This document shows, in pieces, positions 1 to 9,332 of a DNA stretch of 64,000 nt (positions are counted from its first letter, which is position 1; each line of letters begins with the position of its first letter). Source of the DNA: DASRDR01 sp963812945 [NCBI: uncultured Candidatus Rokubacteria bacterium] (GTDB taxonomy: Bacteria; Methylomirabilota; Methylomirabilia; Rokubacteriales); contig CAWEXD010000008.1 of NCBI GenBank assembly GCA_963812945.1, positions 806,001-870,000 on the forward strand, read 5' to 3'. The translations under genes were made by a program, and so were the position numbers. Under the pieces are notes generated by a model. It was not told the origin of the DNA. It was given only the letters and a program-made list of their open reading frames with translations, and ran no database searches.

Positions 1-183
1 TTCTGGGCCTACGACGCCCGAGCAAGGAGAGTCGACGCCGCCGTCGTCTATTCGATCAAGGTCCTTTCAGACGTGCCCTGGCGGAAGTGGGAACCGCCAG
101 CCTCCATCGAGATGACGGTCCTGGACGATGGGGCCATGCGGCTGACAGGCCTGAAGTCCTCGTTCATCACCTGCGCGCTCTAG
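1..183 (+). CDS. C-terminal end of an unrecognised protein (partial)
   Basis: The first frame is open from base 1 to a TAG at 181-183, giving 60 residues that start FWAYDARARRVDAAVV and end with a hydrophobic-polar tail (GLKSSFITCAL). The start lies outside the window. I recognise no domain. Codon use is G+C-rich but less biased than the next gene. It meets the neighbouring gene tail to tail, with a 17-bp overlap of the two 3' ends. The call rests on the open frame and a protein-like composition only. Confidence 0.5.
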   Translation, partial: FWAYDARARRVDAAVVYSIKVLSDVPWRKWEPPASIEMTVLDDGAMRLTGLKSSFITCAL

Positions 184-952
184 AAGACTGCTTCCCGACC
201 CCGAGCCAGGCCTGCGCGAGCCAGACGAACCCGATCGCGACGGCGAGGAGACCGATCCAGGCGAACGGGCGGAGCCGCTCGGGGAGGTCGCCCACGAGGA
301 CGCCGGCCAGCGGGATGCCGAGCGCCAGGAGGCCCAGCAGCACCACGATCGCGTAGCCGCGCCGGAAGACGGTGAGCTCGGCGCCGGCCGTCGCCTGCTC
401 GCCGCCCTCGGCGGCCGGATCCGCGGCCTCGGGCTGGCCCCGGAGGCGTTCCGCCGAGAGCACGATCGGGACGGGGCCCGCGAGATAGTACACGCGATAC
501 TCGGCCCCCGGGTGAAACGGCTCGAGCTGCTCCACGCTCGGCAGGCGCAGCACCGTCGGGCCGATCCGGATGCGGCAGTCATCGACGGTCTCGGACACGA
601 TCTCGGCCGGGCCGTGCGCCACCGGGATCTGCCGGGCGCCCGCCGCGCGCAGGTGACCCCGGCTCAGGACGAATCCGATCAGGATCACCGCCCCCGCGAC
701 GGCCGCGGCCACGCCGACGCCGCTCCACGTCCCGCCGGGCGTCTCCAGGCGCCGGTTGAGGAAGGCGACGAAGCCCACGGTCCCCAGCATGACGACCGCG
801 AACACCGCGAGCGAGAGCCGCATGCCCGTCCGGCCGGCGCGGAGGCGCGCTTCCTGCCGCGGGGAGAGTCGGTTCGCGCGGTTGGCGGCGAGGTCGGAGG
901 CCTCGAAGCCGAATGCCTCCCGGAGAGCCCGATCGCCGCTGTCCACCGTCAC
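167..952 (-). CDS. Four-helix integral membrane protein of unknown function
   Basis: The 261-residue product has a polar N-terminus. Two hydrophobic helices follow (about residues 45-67 and 78-98), then a soluble stretch of about 100 residues (PAEIVSETVDDCRIRIGP...), then two more helices (about 205-225 and 233-253). The pattern suggests an inner-membrane protein with a small folded loop between helix pairs. No catalytic motif was seen and the family is unknown to me. The first codon is GTG; a second GTG two codons later is also possible. It lies downstream of, and on the same strand as, the phosphorylase gene, but 46 bp separate them. Confidence 0.6.
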   Translation of the reverse strand: MTVDSGDRALREAFGFEASDLAANRANRLSPRQEARLRAGRTGMRLSLAVFAVVMLGTVGFVAFLNRRLETPGGTWSGVGVAAAVAGAVILIGFVLSRGHLRAAGARQIPVAHGPAEIVSETVDDCRIRIGPTVLRLPSVEQLEPFHPGAEYRVYYLAGPVPIVLSAERLRGQPEAADPAAEGGEQATAGAELTVFRRGYAIVVLLGLLALGIPLAGVLVGDLPERLRPFAWIGLLAVAIGFVWLAQAWLGVGKQSSRARR

Positions 953-998
953 CCGGTGAGGACGATCCGGCCGATCGGCTGAGGGCGCACCGGCGGCG

Positions 999-2588
999 TC
1001 AGTCCCCGGCGTAGAGGCGGCCGAAGTACTCGCGCACCATGCGCTCGGCGGAGAAGCGCGCCGTGGCCATCTCGATCGACGCTCGCATCATCGCCCGCCA
1101 CCGGGGACGATCCGCGTAGGCGGGCAGCACCTCGGCCTCCAGCACCTGGAGGAGCGCGGTGTGATCGCGCGCATCGTGCTCCTCCGGACGGTCGCCCTCG
1201 GTCCCGTCGCCGATCGCCCACCCGGTCACCCCGTGCTCGCACCCCTCGGGCCACCAGCCGTCGAGCGTCGAGCAGTGCAGGACCCCGTTGAGCGCGGCCT
1301 TCATGCCCGACGTGCCGCTGGCCTCGAGCGGCCGGCGCGGGGTGTTCAGCCACACGTCGGCCCCGCGCGTGAGGAGGCGGCCGAGCCCCATGTCGTAGTT
1401 CTCGAGGAACACCGCCGAGTCCGGCCACTGCCGGATCGTCCGCACCAGGCGCGTCACCATGGCCTTGCCCGCGCGGTCGGCCGGGTGCGCCTTCCCGGCG
1501 AAGACGAGCTGGAGCTGCTTGCCCTTGAGGAGGCGCCCGATCCGCTCGACGTCACGGAGCACGAGGTCCGGGCGCTTGTACGTCGCCGCGCGCCGCGCCA
1601 CCACGACGGTCGGGACGTCGGCGGCCAGCCGCACGCCCGTGCGCAGCTCGATCTCCGCCACGAGGTCGGCTTTCAGGGCGTGGCGAAGGGCGTCGAGCGC
1701 GTCATCGCTCGCGAGGGCGCCGGGGACGCGCGGGTCCTGCCAGGTCGGCACGTGCACGCCGTTCGTGACGTCGATGATCGGCGCCGCGTCGCGCACGTCG
1801 GCCCACATGGTCCGGGCCGTCCGGGTGTGGAGCTCCGACACCGCGTTGGCCCGGCGCGCCAGCCGGAGGCCGGCGGCCGTCATGTTGAAGGGGTCCCCGC
1901 CGAGCTGCCGCAGCTCGGCGGCGACCAGCTCGCATCCCGCCCCGAGGCGCAGGATGTCGCCGAGCGAGTGGATCTCGTTCCCGGCCGGCACGGGGGTGTG
2001 CGTGGTGAACACGATGCGCGCCCGTGCCGCGCGCCACGCGGCCTCGAAGCTGGCGCCAGCTTCCATCTGGGCCGCGATCAGCTCGATTCCGGCGAAGACG
2101 GCGTGGCCCTCGTTGAAGTGGAAGGTGCGCACCTCGGGATGGAGCAGCCGCAGCGCGCGGGCGCCGCCGATCCCGAGGAGCATCTCCTGGGCGATCCGGC
2201 AGTCGGGCCGGGGGTCGTAGAGCCGCCGCGTGATCCAGTGATCCCGCGGGTCGATCGGCTCGAGGAGGTAGAGGGGCACGATGGCGTAGCGGCCCACGCG
2301 CCAGACCCGGCACTCGACGCCACGTCCCGCCACGCGGACCCGCACGCGCACGCCGGTATCGTCGAGGAAGTCGGGGCGGTGCTCGTGCCACTCGTCCACG
2401 AGCTCGGCCGACGGATCGAGCCGCTGCGCGGTGTAGCCCTCGGCCCAGCGGAGGCCGACGCCGACGACCGGCAGCCCGAGGTCGTGGGCCCCCTTGAGGA
2501 AGTCCCCGGCCAGCACGCCCAGACCCCCCGAGTAGGACGGGAACTCCTGGTGGAGCGCGAACTCCATCGAGAAGTACGCGACGGTCAT
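999..2588 (-). CDS. glgP: Alpha-glucan (glycogen) phosphorylase, short form
   Basis: A 529-residue GT35-family phosphorylase that releases glucose-1-phosphate from storage alpha-1,4-glucan. The N-terminus MTVAYFSMEFALHQEFPSYS and the GGLGVLAGDFLKGAHDLG segment are typical of the short form. The pyridoxal-phosphate lysine sits in EASGTSGMKAALNG near the C-terminal third. The protein is much shorter than the roughly 800-residue enteric GlgP and matches the compact, Thermotoga/archaeal-like subfamily. The ATG at 2586-2588 is chosen because the motif-bearing sequence starts there and a distinctive G-rich repeat ends immediately upstream. It follows tctA by 107 bp, so co-transcription is uncertain. 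Confidence 0.93.
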   Translation of the reverse strand: MTVAYFSMEFALHQEFPSYSGGLGVLAGDFLKGAHDLGLPVVGVGLRWAEGYTAQRLDPSAELVDEWHEHRPDFLDDTGVRVRVRVAGRGVECRVWRVGRYAIVPLYLLEPIDPRDHWITRRLYDPRPDCRIAQEMLLGIGGARALRLLHPEVRTFHFNEGHAVFAGIELIAAQMEAGASFEAAWRAARARIVFTTHTPVPAGNEIHSLGDILRLGAGCELVAAELRQLGGDPFNMTAAGLRLARRANAVSELHTRTARTMWADVRDAAPIIDVTNGVHVPTWQDPRVPGALASDDALDALRHALKADLVAEIELRTGVRLAADVPTVVVARRAATYKRPDLVLRDVERIGRLLKGKQLQLVFAGKAHPADRAGKAMVTRLVRTIRQWPDSAVFLENYDMGLGRLLTRGADVWLNTPRRPLEASGTSGMKAALNGVLHCSTLDGWWPEGCEHGVTGWAIGDGTEGDRPEEHDARDHTALLQVLEAEVLPAYADRPRWRAMMRASIEMATARFSAERMVREYFGRLYAGD

Positions 2589-2650
2589 TCGGGACCCCCC
2601 CCACCCCCGACCCCTCCCCCCCGACTGGGGGGAGGGGAGCCTATCCTCGA
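2586..2650 (-). repeat. G-rich palindromic leader repeat, copy A (before glgP)
   Basis: Read on the minus strand, this starts CGAGGATAGGC, continues as a C-tract/G-tract hairpin (CCCCTCCCCCCAG followed by GGGGGGGAGGGG), then several G-runs, and ends at GAATGACC, which contains the glgP start codon. Nearly the same sequence, in the same orientation relative to a start codon, is found at 34386-34450. The hairpin and the G-runs could form strong RNA structure or a G-quadruplex in the 5' leader. Confidence 0.75.
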
Positions 2651-2695
2651 CGTGCCCACGCTGCCCCGGCCCGGCGCAGCCTCGCCCTGCATCGC

Positions 2696-4183
2696 TCAGG
2701 CTGCGCGGAGGCGGCGGAGCAGGGTGGGGAGGAGCAGCACGGCCGCCGCCAGGCCGAGGAGCGTTGCCGAGAGCGGCGACTCCACGAGGACCCACGGAGA
2801 CCCCTGGCCGATGGCGAGCGCCCGGCGGAGCTGTGTCTCGGCCATGGGACCCAGGATCATGCCGAGGAGCGCCGGCGCGATCGGGAAATCGTAGACCCGC
2901 ATCGCGTAGCCGGCGAGCCCGACGAGGATCATGAGGACGAGGTCCAGCTCCGAGCTCCCGAGCCCATAGACGCCCACGATGCCGAACACCATGATGCCGC
3001 CGTAGAGCCACGGGCGCGGGATCAGGAGGAGGCGGACCCAGAGGCCGACCAGCGGGAGGTTCAGCACGAGCAGGAGCACGTTGCCGACGTAGAGCGAGGC
3101 GATGAGGCCCCAGACGAGGTCCGGGTTGTTCAGGAAGAGGAACGGGCCCGGCTGGAGCCCGTAGTTCTGGAACGCCGCGAGGAGGATCGCCGCCGTCGCC
3201 GAGGTCGGCAGGCCGAGCGTCAGGAGCGGGACCAGGATGCCGGCCGCGGCGGCGTTGTTGGCCGCCTCGGGCCCCGCGACGCCCTCGATCGCGCCCTCGC
3301 GGCCGAACTCCTCGCGCCGGGACGACAGGCGCCGCTCGATCATGTACGAGAGGAAGGTCGGGATCTCCGAGCCACCGGCCGGGAGGGCGCCGATGGGGAA
3401 GCCGAGCGCCGTGCCGCGGAGCCAGGGCTTCCACGATCGGCGCCAGTCCTCGCGGGTCATCCAGAGCCCGCCGGCCAGCGGGTTCAGGCGGATCCCGCCG
3501 CCGCCGAACCGCGTCGCGACGTAGATCGTCTCGCCGACAGCGAAGAGACCGACCATGACCACGACCAGCTCCATCCCGTCCAGGAGCTCCGGCGAGCCGA
3601 ACGTCAGGCGGGCCTGACCGGTCTGCTGGTCGATCCCCATCACGCCGAGGGCGAGGCCGGCGAAGAGGGAGACGAACCCGCGGACCCGGGAGGCGCCGAA
3701 GACGCAGGAGACCGACATGAAGGCGAGCGCCATCAGGGCGAAGTAGTCGGCGGGGCCGAAGACGAAGGCCAGCTCGGCGATCGCCGGCGCCGCGAACGTG
3801 AGCACGATGGTGGCGAGGGTGCCGGCCACGAACGAGCCGATCGCGGCGGTCGCCAGCGCGGCGGCGCCGCGCCCGCGCCGGGCCATGCGGTTGCCCTCCA
3901 GCGCGGTCATGATCGCGCCGCTCTCGCCGGGCGTGTTCAGCAGGATCGACGTGGTCGACCCGCCGTACATGGCGCCGTAGAGGATGCCGGCGAACATGAT
4001 GAAGGCGCCGGTCGGGTTCATCTTGACGGTCACCGGCAGGAGGAGGGCGATCGTGAGCGCGGGACCGATGCCCGGCAGGACGCCGATCGCCGTCCCCAGG
4101 ACCGAGCCGACGAGGGCCCAGAAGAGGTTCAGGGGCTGGAGCGCCACGGCGAAGCCGTGGCCGAGCTGGGTGAGGGCGTCCAT
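2696..4183 (-). CDS. tctA: Tripartite tricarboxylate transporter, large permease subunit TctA
   Basis: A 495-residue polytopic inner-membrane protein with the TctA signature regions: [21 protein letters not shown] near residues 30-50, then [20 protein letters not shown], and a second [19 protein letters not shown] block in the C-terminal half. TctA forms the roughly 12-helix channel of secondary solute-binding-protein-dependent carriers for citrate or other carboxylates. It starts 4 bp after tctB stops, so tctC-tctB-tctA form one unit reading leftward. The substrate cannot be read from the permease, but neighbouring enzymes point to a branched di- or tricarboxylate. Confidence 0.95.
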   Translation of the reverse strand: MDALTQLGHGFAVALQPLNLFWALVGSVLGTAIGVLPGIGPALTIALLLPVTVKMNPTGAFIMFAGILYGAMYGGSTTSILLNTPGESGAIMTALEGNRMARRGRGAAALATAAIGSFVAGTLATIVLTFAAPAIAELAFVFGPADYFALMALAFMSVSCVFGASRVRGFVSLFAGLALGVMGIDQQTGQARLTFGSPELLDGMELVVVMVGLFAVGETIYVATRFGGGGIRLNPLAGGLWMTREDWRRSWKPWLRGTALGFPIGALPAGGSEIPTFLSYMIERRLSSRREEFGREGAIEGVAGPEAANNAAAAGILVPLLTLGLPTSATAAILLAAFQNYGLQPGPFLFLNNPDLVWGLIASLYVGNVLLLVLNLPLVGLWVRLLLIPRPWLYGGIMVFGIVGVYGLGSSELDLVLMILVGLAGYAMRVYDFPIAPALLGMILGPMAETQLRRALAIGQGSPWVLVESPLSATLLGLAAAVLLLPTLLRRLRAA

Positions 4184-4187
4184 GCCG

Positions 4188-4715
4188 CTAGATCCTCAGG
4201 AGCGGGAATCCCGGCAAGGTGAGGCCCAGGAGCCGGGAGAAGAGGAGCCAGCAGGCCACGCCGAGGAGGAGGCCCACGCCAAGGTCGAGGACGAGCCGGC
4301 GCGAGCCGAACGCGCGGGACGTGAGGGCGAACGTGAGGGCTGCGGCGACCGGGAACCCCAGGGGACGGAGGACGAGCACGGGGGTGAGCCCGGCGGCGAG
4401 GGTGGTCCAGAACGCCGCCCGGGAGGGCGCCCGGGTCACGTCGGCGTCTTCGGTCTCCTGCGGCTCGAAGCGCTCGCCGCGGGCGATGGCCAGGAGGAGG
4501 AGCGCGCCCAGGACCACGAGGCCGGCGCCGATGACGGCGGGAAAGAGGCCAGGACCGATGATGGCGTACGTGGCCGCCTGGGGCAGTGACAGCGCGCCGT
4601 AGAGCCAGACGAGACCGAAGAGGACGACGGCGACCCCGAGCCCCCAGGGCCGCGCGGGCGGATGCCCGCCCGTCCCCGGGGGCGGAATGGGGGCTGGCCC
4701 GGCCGGGCCGCTCAC
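4188..4715 (-). CDS. tctB: Tripartite tricarboxylate transporter, small subunit TctB
   Basis: A 175-residue protein with four predicted helices and a proline-rich N-terminal tail, the usual size and topology of TctB. It contains the family-like [16 protein letters not shown] segment (here [18 protein letters not shown]). The GTG at 4713-4715 lies 13 bp after the tctC stop and the gene ends 4 bp before tctA. No good Shine-Dalgarno precedes it, which suggests translational coupling. TctB is the least conserved subunit, so the call rests on position as well as topology. Confidence 0.85.
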   Translation of the reverse strand: MSGPAGPAPIPPPGTGGHPPARPWGLGVAVVLFGLVWLYGALSLPQAATYAIIGPGLFPAVIGAGLVVLGALLLLAIARGERFEPQETEDADVTRAPSRAAFWTTLAAGLTPVLVLRPLGFPVAAALTFALTSRAFGSRRLVLDLGVGLLLGVACWLLFSRLLGLTLPGFPLLRI

Positions 4716-4728
4716 CGGAGCGGCCGGG

Positions 4729-5682
4729 CTACTTGACCAGTCCGACCTCCTTGAGCACGGCCGCGATCCGCACGTTCTCGTCCTTCAGGAACCCGCCGAA
4801 CGCGTCGCCGGAGAGGTAGGCGTCGTCCCAGCCCTGCTTCTTGAGCGTGTCCTGCCACGTCTTCGACTTCGACATCTTGTCCAGCATCCCGATCATGTTC
4901 GACCGGCCGGCGGGCGACATGCTGGGGGGGCCCACCAACCCGCGCCAGTTGCCGATGACGACGTTGACACCCGACGCCTTGAGCGTCGGGGCGTTCACGC
5001 CGGCCAGAGGCGCGTCGGACGACACGGCGAGGAGGCGCAGCCGTCCCGTGTCGACGTACTGCTTGAACTCGGAGGCCCCCGAGATCGCCGCGGCGAGCTT
5101 GCCGCCGGCAACGGCCGCGATCATCTCGCCGCCGCCCTGGAAGGGGACGTAGTTCAGCTTGTCCGCTGGCGCACCGACCGCCTGGCCGATGAGCGCGAGC
5201 GTGATGTGGTCGACGCCGCCTGCCGACCCGCCGCCGACCGACACCTTGCCCGGATCGGCCTTGAGCGCGTCGGTGAGGTCCTTCACGGTCTTGAAGGGCG
5301 AGCTCGGCGCGACGGCGATCGCGTTGTACTCGATCGTCAGCCGGGCGAGCGGGGTGACCTGCTCGAGGTTCACCTGGCTCTTGTTCGTGAGGATGCCCCC
5401 GACCATGATCACGCCCATCACCATCATGGCGTTGTCGTTGCCCTTCATGGTGCTCACGAACTCGGCGAGCCCGATCGTGCCGCCGGCGCCGCCCTTGTTC
5501 GTGACCTGGGCCCCTGCCTTGTGGATGCCCTCGGCATCCAGGGCCGCGAGGACGGAGCGTCCCGTCGAGTCCCACCCGCCGCCCGGATTCGCGGGGACCA
5601 TGAGCTTGATGGGCTCGGCGGCGACGGCCAGCAGCGGCGCCAGCGCGGCGAGCGTGAGGAGCGCGATCGTCTTCCTTCTCAT
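4729..5682 (-). CDS. tctC: Tripartite tricarboxylate transporter periplasmic binding protein (TctC/Bug family)
   Basis: A 317-residue exported binding protein. It has a signal peptide (MRRKTIALLTLAALAPLLAV, cleavage near AVA-AEP) and then the Bug-family start IKLMVPANPGGGWDSTGRS, whose loop binds substrate carboxylates. The later NKGGAGGTIGLAEF and GDAFGGFL segments also fit. The ATG at 5680-5682 has a strong GGAGGGG ribosome site, so this start is preferred over one 19 codons upstream. It heads the transporter genes and lies 125 bp after the prpD-like gene, so it could share that transcript or have its own promoter. Confidence 0.94.
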   Translation of the reverse strand: MRRKTIALLTLAALAPLLAVAAEPIKLMVPANPGGGWDSTGRSVLAALDAEGIHKAGAQVTNKGGAGGTIGLAEFVSTMKGNDNAMMVMGVIMVGGILTNKSQVNLEQVTPLARLTIEYNAIAVAPSSPFKTVKDLTDALKADPGKVSVGGGSAGGVDHITLALIGQAVGAPADKLNYVPFQGGGEMIAAVAGGKLAAAISGASEFKQYVDTGRLRLLAVSSDAPLAGVNAPTLKASGVNVVIGNWRGLVGPPSMSPAGRSNMIGMLDKMSKSKTWQDTLKKQGWDDAYLSGDAFGGFLKDENVRIAAVLKEVGLVK

Positions 5683-5807
5683 CGGTATCCCCTCCGTTGG
5701 AGACCGCGGTCGGACCGGTTCGGACTGTTCGGCGCCCATTCTACCGTAGGCGGCGCTCGTGAGGCGCGGTGCCGTGGGCCGGGCGGCGCCGGCGCGACGA
5801 CCACCGC

Positions 5808-7328
5808 TCAGAAGATCCCTCGCGGGCCGCCAGGCTCCGGGGGGAGCGCGCCGGGCGGGAGCGCCGGGTTGAGCTGGCGCACCTGGTCGGGCCGGAGCTC
5901 GGCGAGCCCTTCAACGAGGTCCAGGAACTGTCGTCGCGCGCTCGCCGGGAGCCGTCCCTCCGTGAGCGCCTCGAGCTTCCTGACGTAGTCCGGCCAGCGC
6001 CACGGCCGCCGGCCGTTCGGGTGAGCGTCCGCCACCAGGCGCTCCTCGCTCACGACCCGGCCGTCGTCGAGCTCGACGTCGACGCGGCCGCCGAACGCCC
6101 GCCGCGCGGGGTCCGCCTCGTGATAGCGCGCCGTCCACGGCGGGTCCTCGACGGTCCGGATCTTGCGCCAGAGCGCCACGGTGGACGGTCGATGGGCGCG
6201 CTCGGGCGCGTAGGAGGCGTCGTGGTGCCAGCGGCCGTCCTCGAGCGCCACCGCGAGGATGTACATGATCGAGTGGTCGAGCGTCTCGCGCGAGGCGTCG
6301 GGGTCGTACTTTTCCGGGTCGTTCGAGCCGGACCCGATGACCGTGTGCGTGTGGTGGCTCGTGCGGACCACGACCTCGCGGACGCGCTGGAGATCGCGGG
6401 CGTCGAGACGGCGCCGGAGGTCGAACGCGAGATCGATCAGCGCCTGGGCCTGGTACTCCGCCGAGTGCGCCTTCGTGTACGTCTCCAGGATCGCGCGTGG
6501 CCGCTCGCCGGGCGAGGGCAGGGTCACGGCGTACTCCGCGCCCGCGCCCGCCAGCATCCAGGCGATGACCCCGTCCTCGCCCTCGTAGATCGGATTCGGC
6601 GCGCCCTCGCCGCGCATCGCCCGGTCCACGGCCTCGATCGCGAGCTTGCCCGCCCAGGCGGGCGCCGACGCCTTCCAGGAGGTGATGTCGCCTTTCCGCG
6701 ACTGGCGCGTCGAGAAGCTCAGGTGCACCGCCTGGTTGACCGCGTGGTAGACGACGGCCGCCTCGAGGCCGAGGAGCGCGCCGAGGCCGGCGGCGACCGC
6801 CGGCGCCAGATGGGCCACGTGGTCCTTCTTGTGGGCGTGGAGACAGATCGCCTTGACGAGGCTCACGTGGACCTCGTAGGCGACCGCGATGGCGGTGAGG
6901 AGCCGGGCGCCGTCCGCCTCCTTCTGCTGGGCGACGGCGATCAACGGCGGAATGCTGTCGGCGGGATGGGCGTAGTCCGCGGCCAGGAACGTGTCGTGGA
7001 AGTCGAGCTCCCGGACGGCGGTACCGTTCGCCCACGCCGCCCACTCGGCGTGGACAGTGGCCGTGGCCGGAATGCCGAAGAGCGTCGCGCCGGCGGGCTT
7101 CGGGTGCGCCAGGGCCATCGCCCGCGCCACGGCCACCGGCCTCCGGTCCAGCGCGGCCAGCGCCACCGCCGCGTTGTCCACGATGCGGCAGGCGACCATC
7201 TCGCCCACGTCGGGGTCGGTGCCGAGCGCGGGGGCGCCCGCGGCGAAGGCGGCGAGCTTCCAGGCGAGCTGGGCCTCGCACGGGAGGCGCGCCGCCGCCG
7301 GATGGACGCGGACCCTATGGACCTCCAT
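5808..7328 (-). CDS. prpD: MmgE/PrpD-family protein (2-methylcitrate dehydratase-like)
   Basis: A 506-residue member of the MmgE/PrpD fold. Family features include DVGEMVACRIVDNAAVALAAL near the N-terminus, the ELDFHDTFLAADYAHPADSIPPLIAVAQ active-site region, and the SFSTRQSRKGDITSWK block. In the methylcitrate cycle PrpD dehydrates 2-methylcitrate, but the family also includes cis-aconitate decarboxylase and epimerases, so the exact substrate is uncertain. It overlaps the upstream lyase gene by 14 bp, showing tight coupling. No methylcitrate synthase is present, which argues for catabolism of an imported acid rather than the full propionate pathway. Confidence 0.85.
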   Translation of the reverse strand: MEVHRVRVHPAAARLPCEAQLAWKLAAFAAGAPALGTDPDVGEMVACRIVDNAAVALAALDRRPVAVARAMALAHPKPAGATLFGIPATATVHAEWAAWANGTAVRELDFHDTFLAADYAHPADSIPPLIAVAQQKEADGARLLTAIAVAYEVHVSLVKAICLHAHKKDHVAHLAPAVAAGLGALLGLEAAVVYHAVNQAVHLSFSTRQSRKGDITSWKASAPAWAGKLAIEAVDRAMRGEGAPNPIYEGEDGVIAWMLAGAGAEYAVTLPSPGERPRAILETYTKAHSAEYQAQALIDLAFDLRRRLDARDLQRVREVVVRTSHHTHTVIGSGSNDPEKYDPDASRETLDHSIMYILAVALEDGRWHHDASYAPERAHRPSTVALWRKIRTVEDPPWTARYHEADPARRAFGGRVDVELDDGRVVSEERLVADAHPNGRRPWRWPDYVRKLEALTEGRLPASARRQFLDLVEGLAELRPDQVRQLNPALPPGALPPEPGGPRGIF

Positions 7329-8268
7329 GCTCGGGGGCGCGGTCCCGGCCGAGCTGGTCGCCGTGCTCGTCGGGCAGGACGCTCCGGGCGATGCTGTCGT
7401 CGAGCGCCTCGTACTCGTGGTAGTGGATCAGCTGGTAGAGCTCCCGGCGGGTCTGCATCCGGTCGACCCATCCCGCCTGGGTGCCGGCGCGGGCCAAATC
7501 GGCGTAGAAGGCCGCCATGGCGCCGGCGGCCACGCGGAGCGCCGAGACCGGCCAGATCACCAGCTTGTATCCCAGCCGCGCCAGCTCGTCGGCGGGAAGA
7601 AGCGGCGTCCGTCCGAAGTCCGTCATGTTCGCCAGCAGCGGTCCCGGGACGGCGTCGACGAAGGCGCGCAGCTCGTCGGCGGTCCGGAGCGCCTCGGGGA
7701 AGATCACGTGCGCGCCGGCCTCCCGGTAGAGCTGCGCGCGCCCGATCGCCTTGTCGAGACCTTCGAGCTCCACCGCGTCGGTCCGGGCGACGATCCGGAG
7801 GTGCCGCGCCGCCCTCGCCGCCCCGGCGACCTTGCGGGCCATCTCCTCGGGCGGGACGAGGCGCTTGTCGGAGAGGTGCCCGCACTTTTTCGGCATCACC
7901 TGGTCCTCGAGCTGAACGGCCGCCGCGCCCGCGTCCTCGAGCTCCCGCACCAGGCGCATCACGTTGAGCACCTCGCCGTACCCGGTGTCGCCGTCCACGA
8001 GGACAGGCAGGCCCGACGCGCGCACGATCGCCCGGGTGGCGCGGGCCAGCTCCTCGAGCGTGAGGATGCCCAGATCGGGCAAGGCCAGGCTCGCCGACAC
8101 CCCGGCCCCCGAGACGTAGAGCGCCCGGAAGCCCGCCCGCCGGGCCAAGAGCGCGGCGAGCGGATCGTGGGCGCCCGGGAGCCCGAGGATTCCAGGCTCG
8201 GCCCAGAGAGCGGCCAGGCGGTCGCCCGCCGGCCTGGGGTCACGCTCGGTCTCGGTGAGCCACGTCAT
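7315..8268 (-). CDS. prpB: Isocitrate lyase/PEP mutase superfamily lyase (methylisocitrate or dimethylmalate lyase-like)
   Basis: A 317-residue TIM-barrel lyase. The signature PKKCGHLSDK with the catalytic cysteine, VDGDTGYGE (Mg2+ binding), VQLEDQ, and IVARTDA are all present. Such enzymes cleave C-C bonds in 2-methylisocitrate (giving pyruvate and succinate) or 2,3-dimethylmalate (giving pyruvate and propionate), or act on related acids. Its start codon overlaps the LysR stop (ATGA at 8265-8268) and its end overlaps the PrpD-like gene, so lysR-prpB-prpD form one operon. The C-terminal tail (about 25 residues) is polar and poorly conserved in appearance. Confidence 0.85.
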   Translation of the reverse strand: MTWLTETERDPRPAGDRLAALWAEPGILGLPGAHDPLAALLARRAGFRALYVSGAGVSASLALPDLGILTLEELARATRAIVRASGLPVLVDGDTGYGEVLNVMRLVRELEDAGAAAVQLEDQVMPKKCGHLSDKRLVPPEEMARKVAGAARAARHLRIVARTDAVELEGLDKAIGRAQLYREAGAHVIFPEALRTADELRAFVDAVPGPLLANMTDFGRTPLLPADELARLGYKLVIWPVSALRVAAGAMAAFYADLARAGTQAGWVDRMQTRRELYQLIHYHEYEALDDSIARSVLPDEHGDQLGRDRAPEHGGP

Positions 8269-9215
8269 CGGGAGTCAGGCCTCGACATGCGGACATTCTC
8301 CACAGTACGCCGCGCGCGGGCAAGCCGCGCGCCCGACCGGGCCCCGGCGGCGGTGAGGAGAGAAGCCAGGCGCGCCAGGGCAGGCTGGCGGTGGGCGGCG
8401 GGCCGCCAGACCAGGGTGACGGGCAACGCGGGCACTCCCGCGGGCGCGCTGACGGTGCGATCCCGAGGCGCCTCACTGAGCGCCAGGGCGGGCACCAGCC
8501 CGATGCCGAGCCCTCCCGACACGTAGGAGAGCAGCAGCGACACGCTCGGCACGTCGATGGTCGACACCGGGCGGATCCGGGCGTCGGCGAGATACTGGTC
8601 GAGCAGCGCGCGGCCGCGACTCTCGGCGGCCAGCCGCAGGATCGGCTCGCGACGCAGGCGCTCGGTGAGCGCCCGCCGCTCTCCTCGCCGCCGCGGGCCC
8701 ACCCAGACGAACGGCTGGTCGAAGAGGTGGCGGTCCTCGAGCCCCCGCGGAGTGTCCTGGCCCGTGACCACGGCGAGGTCGACGTCCCCGCGCGCGACCA
8801 GGCGGACGCCCTCGCGTGAGTGAGCGGTGACGATCTCGAAGCGCACGGACGGCTCCTGGTCGAGCAGGTCGCGGAGCACCGGCGCCAGCAACGCCTTCCC
8901 GAGGTAGTCGCTGACCGCCACCCGCAGGGTCGTGGCAGGATGGCCAGCCAGCTCGGAGAGCTGGCCGAACGCAGCCTCGGCCGCGGTCCAGAGCTCTCGC
9001 ACGACCGGCAGCGCCGCCTCGCCGGTGGCGCTCAGGCGGACACCGCGGCCGGCGCGCTCGAAGAACTTGATGCCGAAGTGAGCCTCGAGCCGCCGGATCT
9101 GCTGGCTCACCGCCGACGAGGTGACGTGGCGCTGGCGCGCCGCCGCCCCCACCGAGCCAGTGCGCGCCACCGCCAGCAGCGCCTCGAGCGCGGGGAAGAG
9201 GGCGGAGTCGATCAT
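8265..9215 (-). CDS. LysR-family transcriptional regulator
   Basis: About 316 residues. The N-terminal winged helix-turn-helix reads FPALEALLAVARTGSVGAAARQ with the recognition segment SSAVSQQIRRLEAHFG, followed by the periplasmic-binding-like effector domain (TLRVAVSDYLGKALLAPVL...). The ATG at 9213-9215 (MIDSALFP) is preferred; an upstream in-frame start at 9251 would run through an apparent operator dyad at 9234-9253. It is divergent from leuC and is followed by the lyase with a 4-bp overlap. It most likely controls both arms of the locus in response to the imported acid (inference). Confidence 0.9.
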   Translation of the reverse strand: MIDSALFPALEALLAVARTGSVGAAARQRHVTSSAVSQQIRRLEAHFGIKFFERAGRGVRLSATGEAALPVVRELWTAAEAAFGQLSELAGHPATTLRVAVSDYLGKALLAPVLRDLLDQEPSVRFEIVTAHSREGVRLVARGDVDLAVVTGQDTPRGLEDRHLFDQPFVWVGPRRRGERRALTERLRREPILRLAAESRGRALLDQYLADARIRPVSTIDVPSVSLLLSYVSGGLGIGLVPALALSEAPRDRTVSAPAGVPALPVTLVWRPAAHRQPALARLASLLTAAGARSGARLARARRTVENVRMSRPDSR

Positions 9216-9233
9216 GTAGCATAGGTTATCATT

Positions 9234-9253
9234 CAGTGCAGAACGTTTCACTG
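9234..9253. promoter_or_regulatory. Candidate LysR operator dyad in the lysR-leuC intergenic region
   Basis: CAGTG and CACTG arms enclose a 10-bp centre with the palindrome AACGTT (CAGTGCAGAACGTTTCACTG). A second dyad, ACTG-N7-CAGT, begins at 9250. The surrounding 9216-9270 is much more A+T-rich than its neighbours. This is the expected place for a LysR box serving both divergent units. Binding is inferred from position and symmetry only. Confidence 0.5.
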
Positions 9254-9332
9254 GACTAAACAGTCACGGTCGAGCACGATACGCCTCGCGGCGCTGCCCG
9301 CCGGGCGCGAGCGCCTCAAGGAGGACGTCCCC

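Noticed and set aside
2589-2695. Rho-independent terminator after tctA
   Set aside because: The hairpin here lacks a following T-run on the tctA strand and is better explained as the repeated leader of glgP, given its copy at 34386.
9216-9251. Longer LysR start at 9251
   Set aside because: It would place coding sequence across the A+T-rich operator dyad and adds residues unlike the family's N-terminus.
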